Shown here piece by piece: positions 31,408 through 42,936 of a stretch of 64,000 nt of DNA (its first letter is position 1; the number at the start of each line of letters is the position of its first letter). This stretch comes from Litsea cubeba (Eukaryota; Streptophyta; Magnoliopsida; Laurales; Lauraceae), in the NCBI GenBank assembly GCA_012931725.1, contig CM022946.1, positions 62,001 to 126,000 of the forward strand. Reading direction: 5' to 3'. Made by a program: the position numbers and the translations under genes. Under the pieces are notes generated by a model. The model ran no database searches and was not told the DNA's origin. It saw nothing but the letters and a program-made list of their open reading frames with translations.

Positions 31408-34400
31408 TTGTCAAATCACATGGCAACCAATACAGGGAATAAGAAAGCACCTTTGTTTGATGGTTCTAATTACTCCTTCTGGAAGATCAGAATGCAGGCT
31501 TTCATTAAGTCACTTGGCTATAATGTCTGGGAGACTGTCAGAGTCGGTTACAATATTGCCATTGTACCCAATGATGCTGCAACGAAGAAGTTAGCAGACA
31601 ACGACTCTAAGGCACAGAATGCACTCTTTAGTGGCCTTGTGGACAGCGAGCTGGTCAAAGTAATTGCATGCAAAACAGCCAAGGAAATATGGGACAAGTT
31701 GAAAAGCATTCATGAAGGAGATGAGAAGATCAAAGAAGCAAAATTGCAAACCCATCGCTCTCAATTTGAATCTCTTCGCATGGAGGAAAGCGAGAATGTT
31801 GACTCATATTTGCAACGAGTGAATGAAGTCACGAATGACATTCGTGGACTAGGGGAGGAGATTAAAGAACCAGTCATCGTCAAAAAGTTTCTAAGATCTC
31901 TTCTTCCCCGGTTTGATTCAAAAGTCTCAGCCATAGAAGAAGCCAAGGATCTGAATGAATTTTCCATGGATGAGTTGCATGGTTCACTCACTGCCTATGA
32001 GATGCGCATAGGTAAGACGTCTTCATCTGATAGAGAAGCGGCCTTCAAAGTTCAGAAAAAGGGAAAAGACACTGCTGGTCATGATTCTGATACTGATGAT
32101 GATGAGCTTGAGGCTCAATTTGTTAGAAAGCTGAAGAAAGGAAGCAATGGAAAGTACAAAGGGAAGCTACCCTTTAAATGCTTCAATTGTGGCGGTATTG
32201 GTCACTTTGCTGCGAAGTGTCCGCTGAAAGAAAATAATGATGATGACTCTTATGTCGATAAGAGTAAGTGGAAGAAAAATTTCAGAAAGAGGGGCAAAGC
32301 AAAAAGCTTCATCAGTCAATATAATGACAGCACGTCTGAAACTTCAGACGATGATGAATCAGCCGAGGCAACTGAAGCTCTCTTCATGGTTACCGTTGAA
32401 GAAGAAGAGGAGCAAGAGCTGGAAGAGGAAGAGGAGGCTGAGGTCAATCTCGAAGAAGAACTCATTGCCGCACTTGAGGAGCTTAGCATGGAACGAAAAA
32501 CAAGTAAGAAAAATCTGAAACTTCTTCATGAATCTGAAAGTTCAATTATTGCTTTGAAAACTCAAGTTGAAGAATATAAAAGAATGGTGGAAGTCCTTCA
32601 AAATCAAATAAGTATCAAAAAAGAAGAGGCTATGAAACTTGAAACTGAAATCGCTAGAGCAAAGGCTGAAAACTTGGAAAATAGCCGAAAACTCAAAGCA
32701 CTCCAAGCGATTGAAGGGACAATGAAACTCAATGAAATTCTGAAAGTTCAAAAGCCCTTCCACAATAAATTTGGTATTGGATTTGAAACCGGAGAGTCCT
32801 CTAAAGCTGCATCTTCTTTGTTTATGAAACAAAGTGCCATACCTCTCAAGGCTACAAAGCATCAAATTCAGCCTAGTATTGAGATGGTCAATAAGAAAAG
32901 GTTTGTGGAGTTTAACCAGCCACCTAAGAAAGGAAGAATGTTCAGATTCTATGGTTATTGCTATCATTGTAATAGATATGGACATAAAAGAGCTGATTGC
33001 AAATTCTATGTTAGAAACAGCCCATTTGTGACTAGGAATCCTTTTTCAATCCTAAACAGCCACAAAATTGAGTGCTATATGTGTCATAACTATGGACACT
33101 TGGCTAGGGATTGTAGGTTGCCTATTGCTAACCAATTTCAGGTTGAAAAGAAACCCAAGTTAGTTAAGGCATGGAGGGCAAAGAAAAGGGAAGGTAATTC
33201 CAAAGAATCTCTCATTGTGCAAACGGCATTCAATGCACAAAAGAAGACAGCACCATGGGTCCTTGATAGTGGCTGTTCAAGCCATATGACAGGTGATAAG
33301 GAAAAATTCGTCAAATTACAGCACTATGAAGGCGGATCAGTGAAGTTTGGTAACAATGATGGTGCCAAAATCTGCGGAAAAGGTGTTGTTCAGCTAAAGG
33401 CAAACAAGATCAGATCAGACGAGGTCTTATATGTGTCTGGACTAAGACACAACTTGCTTAGTGTGAGCCAGATCTGTGACAAAGGCCACGAAGTTGTCTT
33501 CACTAAGAATGGTTTTGCTATCAAGAAGTGTAGCAACGGCAAAACAGTGGCTACTGGATCTAGGACTGCTGGAAATCTCTATACATTGTCAGATGGAGCT
33601 GAAAAGACTTGCTTGATGAGTCGGACAGAGGAAAGTTGGTTGTGGCACAAATGCCTTGGGCATCTAAACTTTGATAACATGTCAAAGATTTACAAATCAA
33701 AGGCTGTCAGAGGTATGTCTACAGTTGAAAAGCCTTCCAACCCCATTTGCGATTCTTGTCAAAAGGGAAAGCAAACGAGGGTAATGTTCAAGTCAAAGGA
33801 GCATCATTCAAAGAAACCTCTTGAGCTAGTGCACACTGATCTCTGTGGACCGATGCGAACTCAAAGCACCAATGGAGATAAGTATTTTATGTTATGCATT
33901 GATGATTATACTCGTATGACATGGGTATTGTTTCTTAAGCATAAACATCAAGCACTTGATCGTTTTAAAGTGTTTAAAGCACAGGTTGAAAATATGCTTG
34001 GAAAACGTATCAAGATTTTAAGGTCTGATCGAGGCGGTGAATTCACATCTGAAGAGTTCACTAACTATTGTGAGCACCATGGCATTCAAAGACAGTATTC
34101 AGCCCCTAGAACTCCACAGCAAAATGGAGTTGTGGAACGGAAAAATCGCACCGTTCAAGAGATGGCTCGTACAATGCTAACTGAGAGCAAGCTAGCTGAC
34201 AAATACTGGAAGGAGGCAATCCATACGGCTGTATACATTCAGAATCGATGCTTGATCAGGCCACATGAAGTCAAAACTCCTTATGAGCTATGGTTTGGGC
34301 GAAAAGCAACAGTCAAGCACTTCAGAGTCTTCGGTAGCAAGTGTTACATCAAGCGTCTTGAACAAAATCCGGGCAAATTTGATGAAAGAGCTGATGAAGG

Positions 34401-36279
34401 TATATTTCTGGGTTATTCCTCATCTAGTAAGGCTTACAGATGTCTTAACAAAAGGACCAGAAAAATCATAGAAACTGCCGATGTTAGAATTGATGAAAAC
34501 TATGAATCAAAGAATGGAACTCATTATGACAGTCCCGTTTATGAGGACTCGAGTGAGATTGATGATGAAGTGGCTAAACCTAATGATTCTGAGAAATCAA
34601 AGGATGACTCAGAGGATGCTACACCTAGAAAGAAAAGCACTTGGGTAGAGCAACACCCTAAGGATCAAATCATTGGAGATCCTGAGGCCGGTGTTAAAAC
34701 AAGACAAAGTGTAGTTAGCAATTACTCACTTGTGTCCACCATTGAACCCAAGACTGTGGCTGAAGCCAGTCTCGATGAAAGTTGGTTGAAAGCTATGCAT
34801 GAGGAGTTGGAGTAAATCGAGAAGAACTCCACATGGGAACTAGTTTCTAGACCTACCGATAAGAATGTTATTGGTACTAAATGGGTCTTTCGGAATAAGC
34901 TGAATGAAGATGGTCAGGTCATACGAAACAAAGCAAGGTTGGTTTGTAAAGGCTATGCTCAAGTTGAAGGCATAGATTTTGAAGAGACCTTTGCACCGGT
35001 GGCTCGTCTGGAAGCCATTCGTATGTTTCTTGCATTGGCTGCATACAAAACATTTAAGGTATTTCAGATGGATGTAAAGTCAGCCTTCTTGAATGGATTA
35101 CTTGAAGAAGAGGTCTACATTGAGCAACCTGATGGTTTTCTCATTAGCAAAAATTCAGACCTAGTGTGCAAGTTGAAAAAGGCTCTTTATGGGCTGAAAC
35201 AAGCGCCAAGGGCGTGGTATGCAAGGCTGGACCTCTATCTCCGCAAGATCGGCTTTGGAAAAGGACTGGTTGATAGCAATCATTATGTCAAAACAGAGTT
35301 AAGCAAACAGCTAGTTGTCATTGTTTATGTCGATGACATAATCTTTGGTGGCAACGATGAAGAAATGTGCAGGAATTTTGCTGAAGAGATGAAGAAAGAA
35401 TTTGAGATGTCAATGCTTGGAGAACTAAAGTTCTTCCTTGGTTTACAAGTTCAGCAGCTGAAACATGGTATCTTCATATCACAGATGAAATACATCAAGG
35501 AAATGCTGAAGCGTTTTAACATGGAAGATAGCAAGCCAGTGAGCACACCAATGACAACGAACACAAAGCTAAGCAAAGATGATAAGGGTTCGTCCGTTGA
35601 TCACACCACTTATCGTTCTATGATAGGAAGCTTGCTTTATTTGACTGCTACAAGACCGGATCTTCTGCAAGCAGTATGTATGGTGGCTCGATTTCAAGCA
35701 TCACCAACTGAGACGCACCTTACAGCAGTAAAAAGGATATTTCGATATCTGAAAGGTACCATGGAGCTTGGCATTTGGTATCCTAAAGGCAAATCCTTCA
35801 CTCTTGTTGCATACTCTGACGCCGATTGGGCTGGATGTATAGATGATCGGAAGAGTACAAGCGGTGGTGCATTCTATCTCGGTGAAAGGTTGGTGGCATG
35901 GCACAGTAAGAAACAAGATTCAGTATCCCTTTCTACAGCGGAAGCAGAATATATTGCAGCGGCAACTTGTTGTACGCAAGTGTTATGGATGCGGCAAATG
36001 CTCTCTGATCTAGGAGTTCCGACAATGGATCCTACGCCGATCCTCTGTGACAACACAAGTGCAATTCACATCTCCAAGAATCTTGTTCAGCATTCTAGAA
36101 CGAAGCATGTAGCAATTCGCTATCACTTTCTCAAGGAAAATGTTGCAGATGGTGAGGTAAAGTTGGAATATGTCCCAACTACTGAGCAAGTTGCTGATAT
36201 CTTCACAAAACCTCTGCCAAAAGAAGTCTTCGAGTATCTCCGGAAAAAATTAGGAGTTACTCACTCTCCTAATCCTTAG
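31408..36279 (+). pseudogene. Element A gag-pol polyprotein, one nonsense codon
   Basis: A single frame of 1623 codons, open except for TAA at 34813-34815 (codon 1136), just before RT; element B has CAA there. Domains by residue: gag about 10-220, CCHC knuckle 258-271, Glu-rich coiled coil about 320-440, knuckles at 518 and 556, protease DSG at 620-622, pre-integrase WHKCLGH at 746, integrase catalytic D811, D874 and E910 (correct DX35E spacing), RT from about 1145, YVDD near 1307-1310, and RNase H with SDADWAG and CDNTSAI. The start ATG at 31408 is out of an overlapping short frame and matches the MATNTGN start of the relative. Truncation at codon 1136 would remove RT and RNase H. Confidence 0.95.
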
Positions 36280-36606
36280 GAGTTGTGCTTGAAAGGGGGA
36301 GCAAAGTATTCCTTGAATATCCTATTCGCTCCTTCGTTGGTCCCTTTGGACTTGTTGTCAAAGGGGGAGAAAGACTTAAGCTAGGAGAAAGCTATGCTTA
36401 GAAGAAGTTATGCTATGATAACTTTGGGGAGATTGGTAAGTTATGCTATGATAACTTTGGGGAGATTGGTATCAAGAGTGTTAGAGATCTTGATTCTTTT
36501 TTTTAAAAAGACAGGGGGAGACTATGGTTCTGAAGAAGCTTCATGAAGATCAACTAGTTTAATGTGTTCTAAGTGTTGAAGTTCCAAAAGTGTTGCCAAC
36601 AATTCC
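36280..36606 (+). other. Element A 3' untranslated region
   Basis: Non-coding sequence with G-rich AAAGGGGGAG motifs and a 33-bp tandem duplication (36405-36437 and 36438-36470). Element B has a similar duplication of its own in the corresponding region (53807-53860). Confidence 0.7.
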
Positions 36607-36618
36607 AAAGGGGGAGAT
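36607..36618 (+). other. Polypurine tract of element A
   Basis: AAAGGGGGAGAT immediately before the 3' LTR TG. Confidence 0.85.
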
Positions 36619-37799
36619 TGTTGGAATTTGAGATGACTTGAGAAGCTTTATGAAGAATTGAAGTGATTAGTTACTCAAGCATTGTTTTGAGTTGGAATTA
36701 TTGTTAACACAATGTCACAAGCATGATGATAATAGGTTGGTGTTGATAGAGCTTAAAAGAAAAATCAGAGTTGAAACAGTTCAGGAATTCAGAATTCCTG
36801 AAGCAGAGTGTGCGGTCGACCGGGCACCCCATGCGGTCGACCGAGAAAGAGAAACCTGCAGAAAAAAGTTTCAGGTAGCTCCCAGTTATTTTCGTGACAC
36901 AGTGTGTCGCAGGTCGACCGGGACCCCAGGATGTCGACCGAGCACGATAGTTGTCTGCTTCCAGACTGTGTATGATGTCGACCGAGCAAGGCAGGATGTC
37001 GACCGAGCACGGGAACCAGAGTTGCGCAGAAACAGAAGTCTTGCATGAAAATTCAGCATTCTTATCTATTTCATTTGGGACTCTTTCTAAACGAATTGTA
37101 GCCTATTTTGAACACTCTTAAGGGTTACCATAACCTATATAAAGGCATGTTTGGTTCGTTTTTAAGAAGACACAAGAGAGAAAGAAGAGAAGAAGAGAAA
37201 AGAGAAGAAAAGAGAGAGAGTTTTGGAGAGAAGAGAGTGCTGTTGCTGTGTGCAGTCTTGTCACAAGTTTCTACAGCAAGTGTGGACGAGGATGTGCTCT
37301 TGAAGATGGTGTTTCGTCCATAAGATAAGTGTCTCTCTGTTTATGCTTTAATTTTAATTTGTAAGGGATTGAGAGAGAGAGATTGTAGAGGGGAAGGGCT
37401 GTAGAAAAAGGTTTCTACTCTTATTCTGTAGAACATCAAGTTGGTGCTTGGTGTCTGGGGTTTGGTGATCCTATCTGTTGGTGCAGATAAATTGTAAAGG
37501 GAGTCGGTGCTTCCTAGATAGTTGGTGCTATCTGAAACTAAAGGGAGTAGGTGCTTCCTAGATAGTTGGTGCTATCTGAAACTAAGGGTTGGTGCTCTTT
37601 GTCGTTGGTGCGACTAAATAGATTCAGATCTGTTCCGGATTGGTGTTCGGACAGTCTTTGAACCGTGGACGTAGTCTTTCGGTGAACCACGTTAAATCTG
37701 GTGTCCTTGTGTGATTTGATTTGCTTTTGTTGTTAAATTGGACCTGTTTTTAAAGAATCACTGATTCACCCCCCCTCTCAGTGATCGCGATATCTAACA
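36619..37799 (+). repeat. 3' LTR of element A
   Basis: 1181 bp, the same length as the 5' LTR; substitutions and compensating small indels are visible by eye. It ends ATCTAACA before the AAAAC duplication. Confidence 0.95.
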
Positions 37800-39037
37800 A
37801 AAACATCTCATATAAATTGTACCTATCCTTAAATTGTTTGAGTGGCCGGGAAGTGAAGGAATGAGTGGGAGGTCCTGGCTTCGAACTTGTCGCGACCCCA
37901 GACCGGGTCAAGGGCCTAATCCGGGATCGGGACGATGATTAATGATGATGCTAATGAAGCCATGTCAAACACAATGGTCAATTGGCCCATACGTACACGG
38001 ATTCAAGAAGGATATTTTGTCCGTGCACGTGATTTCCCACAGGATTCCGCGGTGAAGATTTCACATTACAAGTCATCTCATTTACAAGTCATAAACATGT
38101 TCGGGATGCGGAAGCGTATAATAAATCATATATATAACATTTCATTTCATAAACAAGACTGGGTTCATAAGTATAAATAGAATAGTGTCAGAGTGAGCAA
38201 TGATCATTGGCATTTCCCAAAATATAACGTTAAGAGTTTATACAAAAGATCAGTTCATTAATCCAAAAAAAAAAAAAATAATGGCCAACAAAGGCTAGTA
38301 CATCCAAAAGAATAACCCCCAAAAGATGTTAGTCACAGCTCTCAAAAACGTATCGCATTTCAAAGCATGACCGGATGTGTACATGACATCGTCATCTTGC
38401 CATTTGACTACATGTTGCGGTTCACAAACCGCCTCCTCTGGCTCCTCCTCAGAAGCAATGGTTTATGGACCCGAGTACCAAAGAATGGGCCAGACACGAC
38501 GGTCTGGCAGGTGGGTGAAAAGGTATGACAATAATAAAGTAAAACAATGATACCTTGTAAAAATATTGAAACCTGTATAAATAATGAATTTCATAAAAGT
38601 AAATGCATCATGTATTAAGAAAAGACATATGCAATATAAAACATGTAAAGGTGCCAACGAATCGGGAACTAGCAAGATGGCAACCACACAAAGCTAAATC
38701 CTCTCTCACTAAAGTGATGAGAGCAATATCGGGGCGTTAACCTCAGTATCAGACCCCGACCTAGGTTTAGTATATTTAATTAACTAGCACCAAACGCCCG
38801 TGCTAAGCCCGGGCCAAAAGGAAAAAATATATTAGAAATTTAAGAATCATTTTAAAATATTATTAAGATAAAAAAAAATCTAAAAAAAAGAAATTTATTA
38901 TCTTTGAATATGAGAATCTTTTAACATGTGATGAAAATAAATATAAAATGAGAAATAAACTTACATAACATAATGCCCTCTTGAATTTAAAGGCATCGAC
39001 CATTACACAAGTATGAATGTGTATCTATATAGGGGCA

Positions 39038-39371
39038 GCTCTCCTAAGCTAAAGCTTAGGTTAAGGTAAGCTCGAGTATGTGGTGGGGACCACCTGGCGA
39101 CCCACATGGGGGTGGTGATGTGGGGATTTCAAGGACTCATTGGGACCATTCTCTTTATAAAAAATTAGTCTCAACCGTGGCTTCTACCATCTCCATTTAG
39201 CCCAAAAAGTTTAATGGTCAACAATCCATTCGGATCGATACACAGTCGATCCAACGGTCCAGTAAATCCGGATATGACCAAAAGCTAGTGGACATGTACA
39301 ATTTAGGGAGGTCGTGTTTTTGGTCCATTTGGATGAACCAAGGGTGGGCCCCACAAGCGTAAGCTTACAGA
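39038..39371. repeat. MITE-related copy 1 inside the Helitron-like unit
   Basis: Aligns by eye with the MITE 18311-18670 from its left end (GCTCTCCTAAGCT) to near its right end, where the right inverted repeat is missing. Confidence 0.75.
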
Positions 39372-40276
39372 ATAAAATGGAGAGACATGGTGCTCGGGCT
39401 AAAAAAATATAATGAAATATGTGATTCTTTTTTGAGATATTATCGGAAAAGAACAAATTTTGTAGAAATAAATAAGTAGTTTATATTTATTATATATATG
39501 TAACTTTAATAAAAAAGAAAAAATAACTTGGTGGGGTCACATGATGTAACATCCAACGGCTTTCAAGGTGTGTCCAATTGGACAGTGGGACCTTGTTGAT
39601 GTGTCATTCCGAGGATCCTCAGTGGGGTCACATGATGTAACATCCAAAGATATGCCCATATCCAAGTATCTAAAGGTGTGTCCAATTGAATATTTGGTCA
39701 GTATGCCTTTGTTGATGTGGTGTTCCAAGGAGCATTGGTGGGGTCACATGATGTAATTTTTAAAAGTGAGCATCTTATCCTAATTCATTAAGGTGCATCA
39801 TGATGTGTTTAAAGGTGGCCTTGTTTATCTGGTCTTTAACTTGAAAGAAATATCCAAGGTATTATCAACTTCTTGGTAAAAGTGGAGAAAGGATAGGTGT
39901 GATAAGGATGGAAGAAGTTGTTTAGAGAAATTGTTGGAGATATGATAAAGATGTGAGTTTGTTATATTTATAAAATTCTTTGAATGAAATGGAGAGATTT
40001 AGGGAGGTGATTTGGAAAAGATAATTTAACACCAAACACCCGTGTTAAGCCCGAGCCAAAAGTAAAAATATATTAGAAATTTAAGAATTATTTTAAAATA
40101 TTATTAAGATAAAATAAGTCTAAAAGAAAGAAATTTATTATCTTTGAATATTAGAATCTTTTAACATGTGATGAAAATAAATATAAAATGAGAAGTAAAC
40201 TTACATACATAATGCCCTCTTGAATTTAAATTCATCGACCATTACACAAGTATGAATGTGTGTCTATATAGGGGCA

Positions 40277-40606
40277 GCTCTCCTAAGCTAAAGCTTAGGT
40301 TAAGGTAAGCTCAAGTTTGTGGTGGGGCCCACCTGGTGACCCACATGGGAGTGCTGATGTGGGGTTTCAAGGACTCAATGGGACCATTCTCTTTGCAAAA
40401 AATTAGTCTCAACCGTGGTTTCTACCATCTCCATTTAGCCCCAAAAGTTTAATGATCAACAATCCATTCGGATCGGTATACAGTCAATCCAACGGTCCAG
40501 TAAATCCGGATCTGACCAAAAGCTAGTGGACATGTACAATTTAGGGAGGTCGTATGTTTGGTCCATTTGGATGGACCAAGGGTGGGCCCCACAAGCGTAA
40601 GCTTAC
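40277..40606. repeat. MITE-related copy 2 inside the Helitron-like unit
   Basis: The second tandem copy of the same truncated MITE sequence. It lost its right inverted repeat at the same place as copy 1, so it was duplicated with the unit. Confidence 0.75.
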
Positions 40607-41354
40607 AGAATTAAATGGAGAGGTATGGTGCCTGGGCTCAAAAAATATAATGAAATATGTGATTCTTTTATGAGATATTATCGGAAAAGAATAAATTTTA
40701 TAGAAATAAATAAGTATTTTATATTTATTATATATATAATTTTAATAAAAAAGAAAAAATAACTTGGTTGTGTCACATGCTGTAACATCTAACGGTGAGC
40801 CTCATATCCTAATTCCTTCAAGGTGTGTCCAATTGGACAGTGGGACCTTGCTGATGTGTAATTCCGAAAATCCTTAGTGGGGTCACATGATGTAACATCT
40901 AAAGATATGCCCATATCCAAATATCTAAAGGTGTGTCCAATTGAATATTTTGTTAGTAGGCCCTTGTTGATGTGGTGTTCCAAGGAGCATTGGTAGGGTC
41001 ACATAATGTAATATTTAAAAGTGAGCATCTTATCCTAATTCATTAAGGTGCATCATGATGTGTTTAAAGGTGGCCTTGTTTGTCTGGTCTTTAACTTGAA
41101 AGAAATATCCCACGGTATTATCAACTTCTTGGTAGAAGTGGAGAAAGGATAGGTGTGATAAGGATGGAATAAGTTGTTTAGAGAAATTGTAGGAGATATG
41201 ATAAAGATGTGAGTTTGTTATCTTTATAAAAAAACTCTGAATGAAATGGAGAGATTTAGGGAGGTGATTTGGAAAAGATAATTGAAATGGAGATTTAGGG
41301 AGGATATCTGTTTTAGATGAGTGTGGTGGCCCACTTTTTCTTATATATTTCTTT

Positions 41355-41510
41355 GAAATGAGAGACTTTTTAGGGATGACGTGGCACCCCTCATAGCCCA
41401 CCTCTCATACCCAAAGCTCTATGTGATTTTATAAGTATTTTTCTAAAAGGAGAGACTTTTTAGGGATGACGTGGCACCCCCACAGCCCACCTCCCCCTTT
41501 AATATATATA
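41355..41510. repeat. Short direct duplication at the Helitron-like 5' side
   Basis: A segment with GAGAGACTTTTTAGGGATGA and CGTGGCACCCC occurs twice, near 41361-41405 and 41450-41492. Confidence 0.75.
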
Positions 41511-41699
41511 ATGTTTTGACCGTGATTAGTCTTTAAGTGGGTTTAGAGGACGATTAGCTTAGTTTTAAGCTAGATTAAATTTTTGAATAGTCTAGTTTTT
41601 AGCTAGATTAGACTTTCAAATAGCTTCGGGGATTTTTGAGAGTCGTTGAACTTAGCTTGACGTGGGCCGGGGCACCCGTGTGACACGTGTGAAATTGGG

Positions 41700-42280
41700 G
41701 AAATTCATTCTTGATTTTGAAAATTTTCAATTTTTATTCCTTTTGACTCATTTCATTGATTTTAACAACTTTCATGTTTTATCTGTATGGGTTTGTTGAG
41801 GCTCATAAAAGACGTTTCTTGAGAAAAAGGGCAAAAACGACTTTTTACACAATCTATACATGAATTTTGAAATTTGCAAAAATTGGGAAAAATCAGTTTT
41901 AGGCTCTCTCAAAAGTTGCAGGAAAAACAAATGGGGAAGAAGAAGAGAGCCCAACCCTTTATATAAAGTGGGCAAGTGGGTCCCAATCTTTATGGGGCTA
42001 AAACTGATATTTGTGGGTCCTGAACGAAGACGACGAAGAAGAAAAAATTGATTAACGAAATATCTACTTTCCAAAAAGTATGTTTTTGACATATTTTGCA
42101 AATTTCAAAATTTGGGTACAAATTTAGTGTGAAAGGTCGGTTTTGCCCTTTCTAAAAAAATGTGATTTTTGAGTCTCAAATCCAAACAGATAAAACATGG
42201 AAGTTGTTAAAAACAATAAAATGAGTCAAAAGGAATAAAAATTGGAATTTTTTGAAATCGAGAATAAATTCTCACAAAAT
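41700..42280. repeat. Long imperfect inverted repeat (hairpin-forming)
   Basis: Left arm 41700-41885 and right arm 42090-42280 are complementary over about 185 bp with scattered mismatches, for example TTATTCCTTTTGACTCATTT on the left against its complement near 42220-42240. The loop is about 200 bp and contains a palindromic CTTTATATAAAG. A transcript would fold into a long hairpin. Confidence 0.8.
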
Positions 42281-42454
42281 ACCATTTACAAAGGCCGGGT
42301 CAAAACAAAGTCAACGGTTCTAAAAATTCTCCAAAGTTATGAAAAATCTATTCAAACTCAAAAATGAAGTCTAACTCACTACTAATCCCACTCAAAAAGT
42401 AAAACCACAATTAAGACGGTACTAAATCCAAAAATTGGGGGTCGGGGTCTTACA

Positions 42455-42936
42455 CCGTTCCCCACGGAGGGCTTTTATTTGTCTGGTTACTAGATATGGA
42501 TCTCCCTTGGATAGTATTGATGCAACGTGGTGGGGGTCCACTCCCAAAGGAGGAGCTGCCTAAAATGGTTGTCATGCAATAGTAGTTGGTGGGTCTCACT
42601 TAACTAAAATAGTGATGTAGTATCCGCAAGGATTTGCCTCATGTATTTTAGCAACCGAAGCAAATCGGGAGTCATACATTATTTGGTATAAGATACCTAG
42701 ATAATAATATATGATAGGGATCATTAGTCTTAATTCTAATTTTGACCAATTTTGATCTGCACCAATCTAAGTGACATTCGCACTCCCCAAGGAGGCATGC
42801 GCTAGATGATTGGAATTCCGATGTACTCTGAATTAAGTGGTTATGAGGATTCCACATAAATTTGGTAGAATACTAAACCCTAATGTCATTTATATTCTTT
42901 TATTGAATGTATGGTTATGTGCTACAGTTTTTCAAC
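42455..42936 (+). other. Region upstream of the Copia gag, no clear feature
   Basis: This may be leader or LTR remnant of the following Copia element. I find no exact TGGTATCAGAGC primer site and no LTR partner. Confidence 0.4.

Larger units (their letters stand above)
30171..37799 (+). mobile_element. Copia element A, nearly intact
   Basis: 7629 bp, with two 1181-bp LTRs, a perfect 5-bp target duplication AAAAC (30166-30170 and 37800-37804), a Met tRNA primer site, a gag-pol frame with one nonsense codon and a purine tract. The LTRs differ at a modest number of sites by eye (for example GGTCGGCC versus GGTCGACC), so insertion is fairly recent but not new. The gag has three CCHC knuckles and a coiled coil, and the pol resembles SIRE/Tork-group Copia; I cannot fix the clade. 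Element B is its relative. Confidence 0.95.
38784..41525 (-). mobile_element. Helitron-like element with internal tandem duplication
   Basis: The minus-strand 3' end reads GCCCGGGCTTAGCACGGGC (stem with one mismatch), then about 10 nt, then CTAG at 38787-38784 followed by T: the hairpin plus CTRR end of Helitrons inserted at A/T. The proposed 5' TC lies at 41525. Two units of about 1.24 kb follow each other (38784-40025 and 40026-41281 plus extra 5' sequence). The second unit has a degraded end (GTTA for CTAG). There is no helicase gene, so it is non-autonomous. The 5' boundary is uncertain. Confidence 0.5.
37888..42454. repeat. LTR-like sequence interrupted by a Helitron-like insertion
   Basis: It opens TGTCGCGACCCCAGACC and ends GGGTCGGGGTCTTACA, so the ends are TG...CA and partly complementary, as in Ty3 LTRs. 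Removing 38784-41525 leaves about 1.8 kb. The flanks GAACT and CCGTT do not match, and no primer site or coding region is attached, so solo-LTR status is tentative. The left part (37888-38783) has no gene. Confidence 0.4.

Noticed and set aside
37861..37890. tRNA-like phrase (GGTCCTGGCTTCGAACTT)
   Set aside because: It resembles a T-arm, but I could not find matching acceptor, D and anticodon arms around it.
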